From contig JAIRJW010000056.1 of the NCBI GenBank assembly GCA_031260455.1, forward strand, positions 1 to 50,467: DNA of 50,467 nucleotides, written 5' to 3'. Positions 16,888-26,183 of the stretch are shown piece after piece. Source of the stretch: Fluviicola sp. (GTDB taxonomy: Bacteria > Bacteroidota > Bacteroidia > Flavobacteriales_D > Crocinitomicaceae). The notes beneath the pieces were generated by a model that worked only from the letters and a program-made list of their open reading frames with translations, was not told the DNA's origin and ran no database searches. The translations under genes and the position numbers were made by a program. Position 1 is the stretch's first letter. Each line of letters starts with the position of its first letter.

Positions 16888-19800
16888 ATGGAACCAAAAG
16901 ACGGATATAGCAGAAAAGATCGGTTAGACCGGTTGCACGTTCCCAGCAATTTTAAAATGCTGGACAACGACAAAGCTGTTATGCTCGAAAAATTGATCCG
17001 TATTGCCGGGTGGATTCGTTTTTACAACGAAAAAGAAATTCCCGAAGGCTATTTCGAAGCATTTTTACTCGAACTAAAAGCACTGTTAAAAAATATTCAG
17101 GAGAAACACGCGCACGAGGCTATCGGGAAAATGGAACCTTCACAGGCTTTGCTGCTGACTTTCGTAGAAAACCTTCAGAAAGTCAGTGAGTATTACAACG
17201 ACCGCTGGAATCATTTTGCAGATTGGTACCTGACCGAATACCTGAAAGTAAGCCCGCTTTCGGTGAAAGGAGATCAGGTGTGGCTTGCATTTGACAAAGT
17301 GGTTCCGGGACCTGTTACCATTGACAAAAATACCGGCTTCAATCGGAAAAATGCCGATCAGCAAGTTCTAACATATCGCCTGGAAGACGAGCTGACGGTT
17401 CAGGACATTACTGCCGTGAGCGCCTACACGATTTGTCTCGACCGCAATCCGTATCACTACCCAGCTGCTGACCTGAACTTTGTAACGGCAATCAAAACCC
17501 GTGATTTACTTCACGATAAACGCACTACCAGCCGAACCCTGTTGTTCGATCACGAGTATCAATCCAAAGAAACGCGGGCGATCGGAATTCGCATTTCCGC
17601 ACCGTCATTGCTGCTCCGCGAAGGAAAACGAAACGTGACGATCCTGTTTGAAGCCGAAAACCGGGAATGGCTGGAAATCCTGGAGCACACGGAAACGACG
17701 CTGCTTAAAAAGGAACACCATATTCAGAAACTTCAGACAAACCTGTTCAACAACTTGTTTTATATCACGATCAGTACGCCAGCCGGGTGGACAAACGTCA
17801 ATGTCTATGAGGTAAAAAAGGACAAAACCAGCAATCGCCTGGTATTGAAATTCCTGCTTCCGGAAGATTTCCCGTCCACAACAAGCTGCACGAAAGAAGT
17901 ACATCATTTTGAATCGGAATTCCCGGCAATCCAGATCCGGCTCAATTTTGATGCCTGGCTTTATCCCTATTCCTGGATTCACAAACTGAACATTCAGCGC
18001 ATCCTGATCCGCACCAAAGTGGAAGGAATCAGCGATGTACAGGTATACAACGAGCTGGGAAAAATCGACAATACCAAATCGTTTCCTCCATTTGGAATCA
18101 ACACCATTGCCGGAACCTGGATGGTGATCGGGAATTACGAAATGGCGATCAAAAATACCAGCAATATCAATGTTTCCGTCAAATGGAATCGACTACCGCT
18201 GCATCCGAAAGGATTGAAAGGACATTATGCTGCTTATCCCGGGAACATTGAAAACGATTCCTTCAAAATCCGGATACGTTACCTGAGCGACAACAACTGG
18301 TTTCCGACTCCCAGAAACAACCGTTTTTCGCTGTTCAGAGATGCCATTGAAGAAGATCTGAGTGTGGCAAAGCTCGACAAAGCAATTGCAGAGGAAAGCG
18401 ATTTCAACAAGATCTTCGTGAAGAAAATGGTTGCGTTCGAAGGCAGTGAAGAAGAATACAAGTATACAATCAAAAGCCGCACCGGTTTTGTACGAATGAC
18501 TCTTGAAAAACCCGATATGGGATTCGGAAGCCAGGAATACCGCAATCTGTTCACCGAACGGATGATGATGAAAAAATGGCGCAAAAAACGTCTCCCGGTA
18601 TTACTTCCTCCGATTTTTCCACATGTCGAAAACATGAGTCTGGATTACCGTTCGGAAGACATCATTGACCTGCGAAAAAACGCGCGAAACAGCAACATCA
18701 TTGTGGATCAGCTTCATCCTTTCGGGGTTGTTTCTTCCAGGGAAGTCAGCACAAACACCGGAATTCCATTCGTTTTTTCGCAACAGGCCGATGCCAGCCT
18801 GATAGTTGGTTTTAAAAATGTAAAAGGCAACGAAACCTTTTCGATGTTTACAGTACTGGAAGCCACCAGCAACGATATGACGATAGATGATCTCCCGCAG
18901 ATTGTGATATACTGGGGCGACGGATACAACTGGGAAGAAATTCCGCGCGGTTTTATCCTGAAAGACGAAACCAAATACATGACCATTAGTGGAAATATTG
19001 TGTATCATTTCCCCTCACACATTCCGCAAAACCTCTATGACAAAGATGGAATTCTGTGGATCAGAACGGGTTTTGTTAAGAACCATGAATTTGTTCCCGA
19101 AATCCGGGCTGTTTACAACAATGCAGGGCTGGTTATCCTGGAAACAGACGATACCTCTGTTGAAAAAATGCAGTCTTTCAAGAATTCGAACGGAGTGTTG
19201 GAACCGGAAAAGAAATTACCGGGAATTTCCTCCATTGAGCAAATCACATCTTATTATTCCGGACAGGAACCGGAAGATCTGAAAAGCATGCAGGCGCGCG
19301 TTTCCGAATATGTCACACATCGTGGAAGAGCCGTTACCGCGCGCGATTTTGAATTATTGACGCTGCAGGAATTTTCCGACATCGGGAAAGCTCTGTGTTT
19401 ACCGAACACAAACCTGAAAAATTCAAAACCGGGATTTGTAACCGTGGTTGTCATTCCGCAGAACAAAGTCAAAACGCTCCACGATTCAAAACCGATGGTT
19501 CCGTCCGGGTTACTTTTCCGGATTGAAGATTTCCTGAATTCCCGCGTTTCGAAAAACGTGCAGGTCGATGTGGTGAACCCGGTTTACGAAGAAATCCAGA
19601 TCAAATGTGCCATTCGGCTGAAAGACCGCAACCAGTTGGTTCCTTTGGAATCACTTCACGAAATCTGCGACAATTTCATTGCTCCCTGGCAATCCAGGGG
19701 AACTTTACCGAAATTCGGTGAATCGGTCCAGGTTTCCCGCATTTACCATGCAATCCTGGAAGCCGATTTCGTGGAAGAAATCAGTTACTTTTCGGTTGTA

Positions 19801-20016
19801 CGTGTTTCACAGGGTAAATCCGGGAAACGCAATCATTATCATTTATACACTCACGAGAACCGGGAAGAAATTCTGGCTCCGGATCAGCCATACAAGCTGT
19901 TTGTTCCGGCTGAATCACACATTATACAAGTCGTGGAAAATGCTGCCGATGCTACTCCTTACGGTTTAAACGATATGGAAATCGGAAAAACATTTATCCT
20001 CGGAAAAAAACAATAA
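16888..20016 (+). CDS. Large eCIS baseplate protein (baseplate J/gp47-like; Pvc11-like)
   Basis: The 1042-residue product is the large baseplate wedge component that joins hub and sheath. The N-terminal half (about 1-560) is a variable extension typical of eCIS. The C-terminal part has the recognisable baseplate-J pattern: ARVSEYVTHRGRAVTARDFELLTLQEF around residue 810, then KPGFVTVVVIPQN, LLFRIEDFLNSRVSKNVQVDVVNPVYEEIQIKC, and RIYHAILEADFVEEISYFSV. This matches the Pvc11/Afp11 class in length and order. The next gene starts 3 bases after its stop. Confidence 0.92.
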   Translation: MEPKDGYSRKDRLDRLHVPSNFKMLDNDKAVMLEKLIRIAGWIRFYNEKEIPEGYFEAFLLELKALLKNIQEKHAHEAIGKMEPSQALLLTFVENLQKVSEYYNDRWNHFADWYLTEYLKVSPLSVKGDQVWLAFDKVVPGPVTIDKNTGFNRKNADQQVLTYRLEDELTVQDITAVSAYTICLDRNPYHYPAADLNFVTAIKTRDLLHDKRTTSRTLLFDHEYQSKETRAIGIRISAPSLLLREGKRNVTILFEAENREWLEILEHTETTLLKKEHHIQKLQTNLFNNLFYITISTPAGWTNVNVYEVKKDKTSNRLVLKFLLPEDFPSTTSCTKEVHHFESEFPAIQIRLNFDAWLYPYSWIHKLNIQRILIRTKVEGISDVQVYNELGKIDNTKSFPPFGINTIAGTWMVIGNYEMAIKNTSNINVSVKWNRLPLHPKGLKGHYAAYPGNIENDSFKIRIRYLSDNNWFPTPRNNRFSLFRDAIEEDLSVAKLDKAIAEESDFNKIFVKKMVAFEGSEEEYKYTIKSRTGFVRMTLEKPDMGFGSQEYRNLFTERMMMKKWRKKRLPVLLPPIFPHVENMSLDYRSEDIIDLRKNARNSNIIVDQLHPFGVVSSREVSTNTGIPFVFSQQADASLIVGFKNVKGNETFSMFTVLEATSNDMTIDDLPQIVIYWGDGYNWEEIPRGFILKDETKYMTISGNIVYHFPSHIPQNLYDKDGILWIRTGFVKNHEFVPEIRAVYNNAGLVILETDDTSVEKMQSFKNSNGVLEPEKKLPGISSIEQITSYYSGQEPEDLKSMQARVSEYVTHRGRAVTARDFELLTLQEFSDIGKALCLPNTNLKNSKPGFVTVVVIPQNKVKTLHDSKPMVPSGLLFRIEDFLNSRVSKNVQVDVVNPVYEEIQIKCAIRLKDRNQLVPLESLHEICDNFIAPWQSRGTLPKFGESVQVSRIYHAILEADFVEEISYFSVVRVSQGKSGKRNHYHLYTHENREEILAPDQPYKLFVPAESHIIQVVENAADATPYGLNDMEIGKTFILGKKQ

Positions 20017-20018
20017 AA

Positions 20019-20750
20019 ATGGCGATTAGAAACAGAAATACACTGATTGAAGGTTTTAGTGCAGGACAACGTCCCACTGCCGACGATTTCAAGAATCTGA
20101 TCGATTCAACGGTCAATATCCTGGATGACGGTTTTTCCAAAGACGCGCAATCCGGGATTAAACTTGCTCCTGTGTTGGAACAGGAAGGAACCGTCATGAC
20201 TTTCCTTCAGAATATGTCTGATGATACTGGCGGACGCTGGGAATTCGATATTCTGAACAACGATATGAAGATCAGCCGGGTCAGTGAAAAAGAGAAAAAA
20301 CAATTGATTCTTCTGAAGCAAAGCGGTGAAATCGAATTAGGAGAAGAAGGTTGCGACATCCAGGTCAAAGGAACTTTACATACAGAACAACGGGCCGGAA
20401 AAAAAGTAGATAAAAAGCTGGTTGCAAACGGAGAATGGCAAAAATTGACTGATTTTCTTCCCGGAGTTCGCGCACTGGAAGTCGTTTGCGTGATGGGAAA
20501 ACGCAACACCGGGAAACACGCCGTGCTGATAGCCCATGCCACACACTGCTTCGGAGCCAAACCACGTATCAAATACGTGCGTTCTCATTTCGGAATGTTT
20601 GGAAACAAACTCGTTCTCCGCTGGCGGAAATCACCCAGGGACAGAGCCTGCCAATTGCAAGTCAGATCCCGGTTCAAGCTGGGAAACGATATTTTCATTC
20701 AATGTTCCATTACCTCATTGTGGGATAACCCTTTGATGGAAAATTTATAG
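20019..20750 (+). CDS. Unknown eCIS protein, possible short fibre or adhesin
   Basis: The 243-residue product lies between two baseplate genes with 3-base spacing on each side, so it is part of the apparatus. The N-terminus, IEGFSAGQRPTADDFKNLIDSTVNILDDGFSK, looks like an attachment segment seen in phage-like fibre proteins. The middle is strand-rich with repeated hydrophobic/charged alternation, and the C-terminal half (from about residue 130) is basic, with GKKVDKKLVANGEWQKLTDFLPGVRALEVVCVMG. No known receptor-binding fold was recognised. It is short for a tail fibre. By position it may be a baseplate accessory or a target-binding protein. Confidence 0.85.
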   Translation: MAIRNRNTLIEGFSAGQRPTADDFKNLIDSTVNILDDGFSKDAQSGIKLAPVLEQEGTVMTFLQNMSDDTGGRWEFDILNNDMKISRVSEKEKKQLILLKQSGEIELGEEGCDIQVKGTLHTEQRAGKKVDKKLVANGEWQKLTDFLPGVRALEVVCVMGKRNTGKHAVLIAHATHCFGAKPRIKYVRSHFGMFGNKLVLRWRKSPRDRACQLQVRSRFKLGNDIFIQCSITSLWDNPLMENL

Positions 20751-20753
20751 TCT

Positions 20754-22652
20754 ATGTTCATCAAAAAGCGTGAAAGGACGGATAATTTTTACCAGGAACT
20801 GCAGAAACGCACATTGGAACGTCTGCAGGAACTGAGTGGAGACGTCTGGACCGATTTCAACATTCATGATCCGGGCGTGACCATTTCGGACAACATGAAT
20901 TACGCTTTATTTGAACTGCAATACAAGCTGAATTTACCCTTCCTTGCGTTCATTGGCACAAACAGTAAAAACGATGCTTCCAGGGGAATTTTCTCCGCAG
21001 ATTTTATTTTCTCTCCGTCGATTGTGACGCCGGATGATTACGAACAATTGTTTCTTGAACGCATCAAAAACCTTGAAAGTTGCCAGGTCGAGTTCAACGA
21101 TGGCTATTACACCATCCGCGTATCCGTATTACCCGATAAAACAACCGATTCTTCTGAAAATATCAAGGAAGCGCTTTTCGTACTCTTTCACGAAAACCGG
21201 AATTTGTGTGAAGACCTGCGCTGGGAAGATATTCACGTACTGACAAAATCTTCCGGAAAACGCAAGAAAAGACAGGGAGATGCACCTCAGGTGGAACGTT
21301 TTTACGAACTGGAAACTCCCGAAAACTCAATCCGGATCCAGGATTACAATTCATTTCAGTTGGATTTTCCCGATGCATACGGAATTGGTTTGCGTGGACT
21401 CCCGCAGGAAGCTTCCGAACACAACAAAGCACATGTTTTGCAGCTCAAAGGATATTTGCTGATGATGGACTTCATGCTCTCGCATGTTACGGAGCAAATT
21501 CAGCAAACACCGCAACTGCTCAGTTTCAAAGAACCTTCTCCAAGTGGAAACCTTTCCCTGGTTTCCATTCCGGAGATCAACAAAGTGGTCGACCGGGCAA
21601 AGTTCATGCAAAACAACCAATTGCTTTCTCAGGCTTTGATTCAGAACAAAAAATCCGGATTTATCGATATCCTCGATACCTTATATGGGGAAGACACCAA
21701 CCAGTTTTTCCAGGATTTCCAGCCTCCGGTGTCAAAACTGAACTATCGTTCCACGCTCACGGAAGAATTACCGGAATTGAACCGGAATCGCTTTCGCTCC
21801 TTCAATAAACTGAATCCGACGGAAAGCACAATCGTTTTCAAAGAACTGTTTTCTCTGCTTCACGGGAAAAAAATTGATTCGGAAATCCCGGTACAGGAAC
21901 TTTTGAAAAAATTGGGACTGGACTTGCTTTCGGATGTCGTTTTCTTCGATCAATACGAAGTATATCTCAACCTTTCCCCGATATCCGGCGTATTCTACAA
22001 CCCGATGTTCAACGAAACACCTCAGAATATCCCGGTCCACGAAATGGACTGGAAAGAAGAATATTTCCCTTCCTTGCACAACGAGATCAGCCTGATCCGA
22101 CGCAATGCAATTTTTGAAAGCTTCCTGCTGGTGGGAGCCAATCCGGGAAATTACCGGATGATTCAACTCAGTGAAAACAGACGCTGGATTCTGGTTTTCC
22201 GCTATCCGGGTAAAGAAGAAAGGATGATCCTGGGAACTTACCGGACCAAAGAGCATCTGACCCGCTCCGCTAACCGGCTTTGGGCACTCATCCGCTTTCT
22301 GAACCCGGAAAAGCATTTATTTTACGTCGTCGAACACCATCTGCTTCACGATGCATATCCGAAACAAGCCGCTGAAAAAGATGGAAATACGATTTCCGTT
22401 GTAGCATCTTTCCGTTTTGAAAACCAATCGATCAATGAACGGCTGGAAGAATTGCTCCGGGAGCGGCTTCCCGCGCATCTGAATATTTTGCTGTACCGCG
22501 TTCAACCGGATTACATCTACGATTTCGAGCAAATCTATTATCATTGGCGTGAAGCACTGGCAAGCCGGAAAACGAAAGACCTGATCCATTTTTCGGAATC
22601 GATCCAGGCATTTTTCAGAGTGAGTAATCCCTTTGTAAAACGGGTTCAATGA
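20754..22652 (+). CDS. eCIS baseplate protein (Pvc12/Afp12-like)
   Basis: The 632-residue product begins with the pattern common to the Pvc12-type and other large baseplate proteins: RLQELSGDVWTDFNIHDPG and VTISDNMNYALFELQYKLNLPF. Another recognisable part is VTPDDYEQLFLERIKNLESC near residue 85. Several long strands and a C-terminal segment LRERLPAHLNILLYRVQPDY resemble the end of such proteins, where a similar LPAHI motif is common. It starts 3 bases after the preceding gene and overlaps the tape-measure gene by 4 bases (ATGA). The two large baseplate proteins probably form the wedge heterodimer. Confidence 0.88.
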   Translation: MFIKKRERTDNFYQELQKRTLERLQELSGDVWTDFNIHDPGVTISDNMNYALFELQYKLNLPFLAFIGTNSKNDASRGIFSADFIFSPSIVTPDDYEQLFLERIKNLESCQVEFNDGYYTIRVSVLPDKTTDSSENIKEALFVLFHENRNLCEDLRWEDIHVLTKSSGKRKKRQGDAPQVERFYELETPENSIRIQDYNSFQLDFPDAYGIGLRGLPQEASEHNKAHVLQLKGYLLMMDFMLSHVTEQIQQTPQLLSFKEPSPSGNLSLVSIPEINKVVDRAKFMQNNQLLSQALIQNKKSGFIDILDTLYGEDTNQFFQDFQPPVSKLNYRSTLTEELPELNRNRFRSFNKLNPTESTIVFKELFSLLHGKKIDSEIPVQELLKKLGLDLLSDVVFFDQYEVYLNLSPISGVFYNPMFNETPQNIPVHEMDWKEEYFPSLHNEISLIRRNAIFESFLLVGANPGNYRMIQLSENRRWILVFRYPGKEERMILGTYRTKEHLTRSANRLWALIRFLNPEKHLFYVVEHHLLHDAYPKQAAEKDGNTISVVASFRFENQSINERLEELLRERLPAHLNILLYRVQPDYIYDFEQIYYHWREALASRKTKDLIHFSESIQAFFRVSNPFVKRVQ

Positions 22653-25564
22653 ATAGTATTTCATCCATAGCGCTGCATGTAACCGCTCACGATGAAGCTT
22701 TCATCCGGGAATGGTATTGCGATTTCGAGCTCTTTGCCGACAAACGGATCAAAGAAGTTGCAAACCGCGTACTGATGCGCTGCGATCAATACGGTTTTGA
22801 AATTGAAATCTCGAAACTGAATCTCGACCTGGGAAACATTCCAGAAGAAGATTTCGCGCAGGACTTTGAACGGATTCTGGAGGAAAAACTGGAAGAAAGC
22901 GTGATGCGGGAAATCCTTTATCCATCGCGCAAGGAAGACAAACGTCTGGAAGAAGCTGATTACCAATTTGAAGCCCTGAAGCAGTTTTTACTGCATGGAA
23001 CACTTTCCTGGAATATGGCTCAGCGCTTTAAAAACATCCTGGAATTGTTTCGTGCCGTGCTGAAAACGAAAGCCAAGGAATTCACTTCCTTTTTGAAATC
23101 ATACGGACATTATACCAGCCTGCAACTCCGGATGATCTACCAACTCGACGATCCCGAATTGTTTGAAGTGGTTCAATTGCTCGCTCCAGCAGAATTTTCA
23201 TTCATCCGTTCCTACATCGTGTTTTTGCGGGTGAAATATGCCGAAACCGCACAGCACGTTCAAATGCGGGAAGAAGAACGCAAAATGGCGATCTGGAGCG
23301 TGGTTTATGCATATTTGCTGAATAACCAGAGCGCCGCCTTCAACCGGAAGTTATTTGTGAAGGAAACAATTGGCAGTCTGGCAGCCCATATCAATATCAG
23401 TTACGGGAAATTGCTGCACACGCTGACTTTTTTCCTCAGCCAGGGATTCAGTAGTGCCATTCCATCCGGTTTGCAACTGATTCTCCAGGAACTAAAAGCC
23501 GAAGATCAAACGGTTTCCATGGCCATCCGCGTGCAGAAACCGGAGGAATGGCCGCACATTTTGCGTGAAATCAAGAACCCGAAACAACATCTGAAACTGC
23601 ATGAATCAGACCTGGATCAGTTGCGTAGCTTGCTGGAGAACGAAAACCAGGTATTGCTGGTAATCAAACCTTTGCGCGAAACGGAAATCTTCGAGCTGGT
23701 TCGTTTACTCGTTCCGTTGGACGCTCCTTTTGTCATTAAATATGCACAGCACCTGAACAAGCAAAACCACAGCGGTGCGTTGCAGGGAAAAGCAGGCGGA
23801 GAATTCCTGCTCTTCAAATGGCAGGTTATTTTTCCGTTACTCGCCTTGTCAAAAAGTGTTCCGGTCAACAAGGAATACCTTGTCTGGCAGGTTTTCAAAC
23901 GCCTTTCAGCGCGCTACAACGTGGAGCTTTGGAAAATTGTTTCGTTTGCGTATGCCGAAATCAGCAAATGGAAGATCCAGAGCGTGCTGCGGGAATTGAT
24001 CCAGCGTTTGTATGCCGAACTTGTCCAGGGAAAAACCAAATCCGAACAACTGCAAACTTATGACAGCGTTGAATTCCAGTTTCGCCTGCTCACAGAACGA
24101 ACCAGGCTCAGCAGGGAACAGGTTGCGGAACTCAAATCAAAACTGAGCTCTTCCCTCTTTCGGGAATTGTTGCTCGATCAGTTGAATGAATCAACCCGCT
24201 ACCGCTTACTGGCAATTATTCTGCCTTCAAAAGCCCTGGAATTGTCTTCGTTCATGCAATTGCTGCACCATTCCAGCAACGGAGTCCGGATCGAAGGAAA
24301 AGTCATCGGCTCCATTCAGCGCCTGAAATGGTCCTTCCTTTTCGACGTGCTGGAAGAAACCAAAAACCAGGTCTTCAACCAGGAAACCATTGTACAGCGG
24401 GTTTTGGAAAAAACGGGAGCGCATTACAATTTGTCGCTCAGACAATTGATCGATTATTTCTACCTGGATTTCCGGAATTCGAATTTTTCCCTGCCGTTTA
24501 ACCTGTTTAAAATCCTCGCTTCGATCCGGCAAAAAATCCTGGCCGGAGAAGGAAAAACCAACGACGAAGAAACTGCCGTTGATCTGGAAATACGGATGGA
24601 ACATAAAAAACACTTGTTGCAGTATTTCACCGAAAACGAGCAAAACATGCCGGTTATTCATGCTTTGTCCCTGAATGCTGAATGGGTGAAATTCCTCATT
24701 CCGGTGCTGGATTTACTCAAAAAAATGACCGGTTTCATTTCCCGTAAATGGGGCACAACGATTTCCGAACAGGCAATCATTCAGCTAATATTCAGCTTTT
24801 CCAAAAAGGCCAGACACCGCAGTCAGAAAGAATTGCTGGTAGAACTCTGGATTCTGATCCGGAAGCAACTCAGCTCCCGGCAACAGGTGGCATTCTTCAA
24901 AGAGTTTATCCTCGTCAATGAACAGGAAGCGTTATTGCTGGAACTTCAGCATGAACTGAAAAAAGATACCGATCATTATCCGGAAGCCGCAGATTCTGGC
25001 AAGCTACTTGCCGGGAAAGAAGAAGAGGAAATCCCGGAAGAAGAAATGGAAAAAGCCCGAAGTGGAAGCCGTTTTATCAATAACGCCGGGTTGGTATTGA
25101 TTTCGCCATTCCTGCCGCGTTTGTTTTCCATGCTGGAATTGACCGAAAACGGGACCTTTAAAAATCGCGATGCGCAGATCAAAGCCATTTTCCTGATGCA
25201 GTATGCTGTTTTCGGGAACGGTGAATTTCCGGAGCATCAGATGCAACTGAACAAACTGCTCACCAATTTCAAAACGGGAATCCCAATTCCAAGACGTTCC
25301 AATCTGACGGATGAAGAACGCGAAACCGTTGATGGGATGCTTCAGGGAGTTTTACAGAATTGGGGGCGTTTGGCGAATACAACCAACACCGGTTTGCAGG
25401 AAGGATTTCTCTGCCGGGAAGGCAGCCTGGAAGAACAGGAAGAATCCCATTTACTGACCGTTGAAACCAAAGCGTTCGACATGCTCCTGGATTACGTTCC
25501 TTGGAATTTCCGGACGATCAGGTTCAGTTGGATGAAGAAGGCGATCCAGGTGAAATGGAGGTGA
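22649..25564 (+). CDS. Contractile injection system tape-measure protein (Pvc14-like)
   Basis: The 971-residue product is predicted to set tube length. Its start, MNSISSIALHVTAHDEAFIREWYCDFELF, matches the eCIS tape-measure family opening (I-x-L-x-V-x-A-x-D-E-x-F). The rest is largely alpha-helical and rich in Leu, Gln, Lys and Glu, with several similar repeats of the kind LQLILQELKAE and LRELIQRLYAELV. The C-terminus carries the family-typical segment NAGLVLISPFLPRLFSMLELTENG followed by RAVHLLQYAVFG-like sequence (here AIFLMQYAVFGNGEFPEHQMQLNKLL). It overlaps the previous gene and is followed by a 34-base gap with the GTTCAAAAG-type word before the effector island. Confidence 0.92.
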   Translation: MNSISSIALHVTAHDEAFIREWYCDFELFADKRIKEVANRVLMRCDQYGFEIEISKLNLDLGNIPEEDFAQDFERILEEKLEESVMREILYPSRKEDKRLEEADYQFEALKQFLLHGTLSWNMAQRFKNILELFRAVLKTKAKEFTSFLKSYGHYTSLQLRMIYQLDDPELFEVVQLLAPAEFSFIRSYIVFLRVKYAETAQHVQMREEERKMAIWSVVYAYLLNNQSAAFNRKLFVKETIGSLAAHINISYGKLLHTLTFFLSQGFSSAIPSGLQLILQELKAEDQTVSMAIRVQKPEEWPHILREIKNPKQHLKLHESDLDQLRSLLENENQVLLVIKPLRETEIFELVRLLVPLDAPFVIKYAQHLNKQNHSGALQGKAGGEFLLFKWQVIFPLLALSKSVPVNKEYLVWQVFKRLSARYNVELWKIVSFAYAEISKWKIQSVLRELIQRLYAELVQGKTKSEQLQTYDSVEFQFRLLTERTRLSREQVAELKSKLSSSLFRELLLDQLNESTRYRLLAIILPSKALELSSFMQLLHHSSNGVRIEGKVIGSIQRLKWSFLFDVLEETKNQVFNQETIVQRVLEKTGAHYNLSLRQLIDYFYLDFRNSNFSLPFNLFKILASIRQKILAGEGKTNDEETAVDLEIRMEHKKHLLQYFTENEQNMPVIHALSLNAEWVKFLIPVLDLLKKMTGFISRKWGTTISEQAIIQLIFSFSKKARHRSQKELLVELWILIRKQLSSRQQVAFFKEFILVNEQEALLLELQHELKKDTDHYPEAADSGKLLAGKEEEEIPEEEMEKARSGSRFINNAGLVLISPFLPRLFSMLELTENGTFKNRDAQIKAIFLMQYAVFGNGEFPEHQMQLNKLLTNFKTGIPIPRRSNLTDEERETVDGMLQGVLQNWGRLANTTNTGLQEGFLCREGSLEEQEESHLLTVETKAFDMLLDYVPWNFRTIRFSWMKKAIQVKWR

Positions 25565-25595
25565 GGAAATTGAGAATTGAAAAGTCAAAAGGTAA
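25565..25595 (+). repeat. Degenerate GTTGAAAAGTTCAAAAG-type element before the effector island
   Basis: The words AATTGAGAATTGAAAAGTCAAAAGG here resemble AATTGAGAAGTGAAAAGGATCAAAAC at about 16787 after the gp25 gene. It marks the boundary between the tape-measure gene and the AT-richer effector genes. Confidence 0.35.
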
Positions 25596-25598
25596 AAT

Positions 25599-26165
25599 AT
25601 GAAAATAGACAAGAATCATATCAACGGAGGAAACAAGGCCGACACTATTCAGTCAAAAGCTGGAAAGCAGGCTTCTGTTAGGAATGTTTTGCAAGCTTAC
25701 AAAACTCAAACGACCAATAATCAGGTTGCTCAATTACGAATTGATCTTCAAACCGGGTATCCGTTTGAATATATCATCAATCAAAATGACTTGAATAACG
25801 GAACAGGAACCACACCTGCTGTGAGGAATTTTGTGAACGCTGGAGGTCCTGTTCCAAACCCTGTCAATTTTGCTTATGCAACTTATCGAACCCTGTTTGA
25901 TGCTCAAAACGGTCTAAATGCTGTCATGGCATCCGGTCCTCAAGTCGCTCCGAATCCTCAAATTCCAGGGGTAAATTGGGATGCTGGTCATGCTTTAGCA
26001 AGGCAAAATGGCGGATTGGGGTATCTAAATCAACATGTTTTTCCTCAGAACAGAGAGGTAAATAGAGGATGGAACGGAACTTTCGGTTTATGGAGAGCAC
26101 ATGAAGTCAATTTTCACAATGCTGTCGGTAATAATAATCATTACGGCAGATGGCGCGTATGGTAA
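25599..26165 (+). CDS. Predicted eCIS effector: nuclease-domain protein without DUF4157
   Basis: The 188-residue product has a disordered N-terminus (about 1-45) with VRNVLQAYK at residues 27-35, then a segment of unknown fold, then a C-terminal domain (about 120-188) with WDAGH at 127-131, RQNGGLG at 135-141, HVFPQN at 146-151, a following Asn at 155 and WRAHEVNFH at 165-173. This order resembles beta-beta-alpha-metal nucleases of the DNA/RNA non-specific type (D-x-GH, then Asn-rich helix binding the metal), with His131 as likely catalytic base. The same domain closes the next gene. It lacks the DUF4157 domain, but shares the LQAYK motif with its neighbour. Base composition is AT-richer than the structural genes. 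The nuclease activity and cargo role are inferred. Confidence 0.78.
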   Translation: MKIDKNHINGGNKADTIQSKAGKQASVRNVLQAYKTQTTNNQVAQLRIDLQTGYPFEYIINQNDLNNGTGTTPAVRNFVNAGGPVPNPVNFAYATYRTLFDAQNGLNAVMASGPQVAPNPQIPGVNWDAGHALARQNGGLGYLNQHVFPQNREVNRGWNGTFGLWRAHEVNFHNAVGNNNHYGRWRVW

Positions 26166-26183
26166 CACTTAAACAACTTATTT

